Shown: positions 5,342-5,752 of the stretch, in pieces | How the letters are laid out: each line of letters opens with the position of its first letter | How positions within the stretch are numbered: the stretch's first letter is position 1 | Source: Paracoccaceae bacterium | GTDB taxonomy: Bacteria; Pseudomonadota; Alphaproteobacteria; Rhodobacterales; Rhodobacteraceae | DNA length: 5,752 nt | Reading direction: 5' to 3' | NCBI GenBank assembly: GCA_006227805.1 | Contig: SBFT01000241.1 | Location: 1 to 5,752, forward strand | Program-made: the position numbers and the translations under genes | Notes under the pieces: generated by a model | Database searches by the model: none | What the model was told of the DNA's origin: nothing | Seen by the model: the letters and a program-made list of their open reading frames with translations, nothing else

Positions 5342-5752
5342 TCACCGCCGGTCGCGCAGCGAATAGACCACAAGGACCAGGGTCGCCCATGTGAGGAAGA
5401 TGAACAGGCCGGACAGGCCCAGGATCATCGCGCGTCTTGGATAGACCGAGCGTTCGGCCTGCGTCGGCTGGATATGGGCGGCGAGATAGCGGCTCTGACG
5501 TCGGGCTTCGGCCTGGGCCGCGTCGAAGGCCGCCAGGGCCGATGTATAGGTGCGCTCGGCGAATTCGCGGTCGACGGTCAGGCGTTCGTATTCGCCGACC
5601 AGGGTGGCGAAGACCTCGGACCCGCCGCCCGCGCCGTCGGTCAGGCCGCGCTTGCGGCGTTCGTCGGCGATGCGGGTCTCGATCACCTCGATCCGGCGGC
5701 GCGCCTGGGTGATGCGGGGATCGCTCTCGCGGGTGGTCTCGCCCAGCATGTC
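5342..5752 (-). CDS. kpsE: Capsule polysaccharide export inner-membrane protein KpsE-like (PCP family), C-terminal 136 residues
   Basis: The gene enters from the right edge. The ATG at 5749 is almost certainly internal, since the frame is open to the window end and the family is usually about 350-450 aa. The visible part begins with the common SDPRI segment, followed by long charged helices likely to form the periplasmic coiled coil (IEVIETRIADERRKRG, then FATLVGEYERLTVDREFAE, then AAFDAAQAEARRQ). Next come the conserved YLAAHIQPTQAERSVYPRR approach and the second transmembrane helix (about ILGLSGLFIFLTWATLVLVV), then a short cytoplasmic SLRDRR tail. KpsE/CtrB/BexC proteins link the inner-membrane ABC exporter to the outer-membrane channel. 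It lies directly upstream of kpsT with a five-base gap. No permease gene lies between the two, so KpsM must be encoded upstream of kpsE or elsewhere. Confidence 0.9.
   Translation of the reverse strand, partial: DMLGETTRESDPRITQARRRIEVIETRIADERRKRGLTDGAGGGSEVFATLVGEYERLTVDREFAERTYTSALAAFDAAQAEARRQSRYLAAHIQPTQAERSVYPRRAMILGLSGLFIFLTWATLVLVVYSLRDRR

Noticed and set aside
3546..5366. Very long plus-strand open frame (606 codons)
   Set aside because: It runs antisense across the DUF2793 gene, the intergenic gap and kpsT, each of which has clear family motifs on the minus strand. Its own translation has no motif and arginine/glycine-heavy composition.
5337..5390. Upstream in-frame start for KpsT
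   Set aside because: The extra 18 residues overlap the end of kpsE. MIRLQNLTKVF is the usual start of the family.

Overview
The window is very GC-rich alphaproteobacterial DNA. The protein families present point to the order Rhodobacterales (Rhodobacter/Paracoccus-like), although no rRNA or housekeeping gene is present to fix the genus. Seven protein genes can be supported. Two of them run off the window edges. No tRNA, rRNA, CRISPR array, insertion sequence or attachment site is visible.

Layout from left to right. Minus strand 1-1823: the N-terminal 607 codons of a large protein with a beta-propeller-like N-terminal half followed by RTX (hemolysin-type, calcium-binding) repeats. Its C-terminus lies beyond base 1. 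A 171-bp divergent intergenic region (1824-1994) separates it from a plus-strand family 2 glycosyltransferase (1995-2927). That gene converges, with only 7 bp between stop codons, on a tight three-gene minus-strand cassette (4580-2935): a 369-aa DUF2793 fibre-like protein, a 104-aa protein with a GTG start, and a 66-aa protein with a phage tail-assembly-like TDW motif. A 99-bp gap then leads to two capsule-export genes, also on the minus strand: the ABC ATPase KpsT (5336-4680) and, 5 bp upstream of it, the C-terminal 136 residues of the inner-membrane polysaccharide co-polymerase KpsE (5752-5342).

Taken together, this looks like a surface-polysaccharide locus. KpsE and KpsT would export a capsular polysaccharide and the glycosyltransferase would help build or decorate it. 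The RTX protein would probably be a type-I-secreted surface or extracellular protein. The surprise is the phage-like cassette inside it. The arrangement closely recalls what I remember of Rhodobacter capsulatus, where the gene transfer agent (RcGTA) head-spike genes ghsA/ghsB (rcc01079/rcc01080) lie beside capsule genes starting with a glycosyltransferase (rcc01081), and the spikes bind that capsule. My main inference is that this window holds the equivalent locus: the particle's receptor-binding fibre encoded next to the machinery that makes the receptor, here with an additional small third gene.
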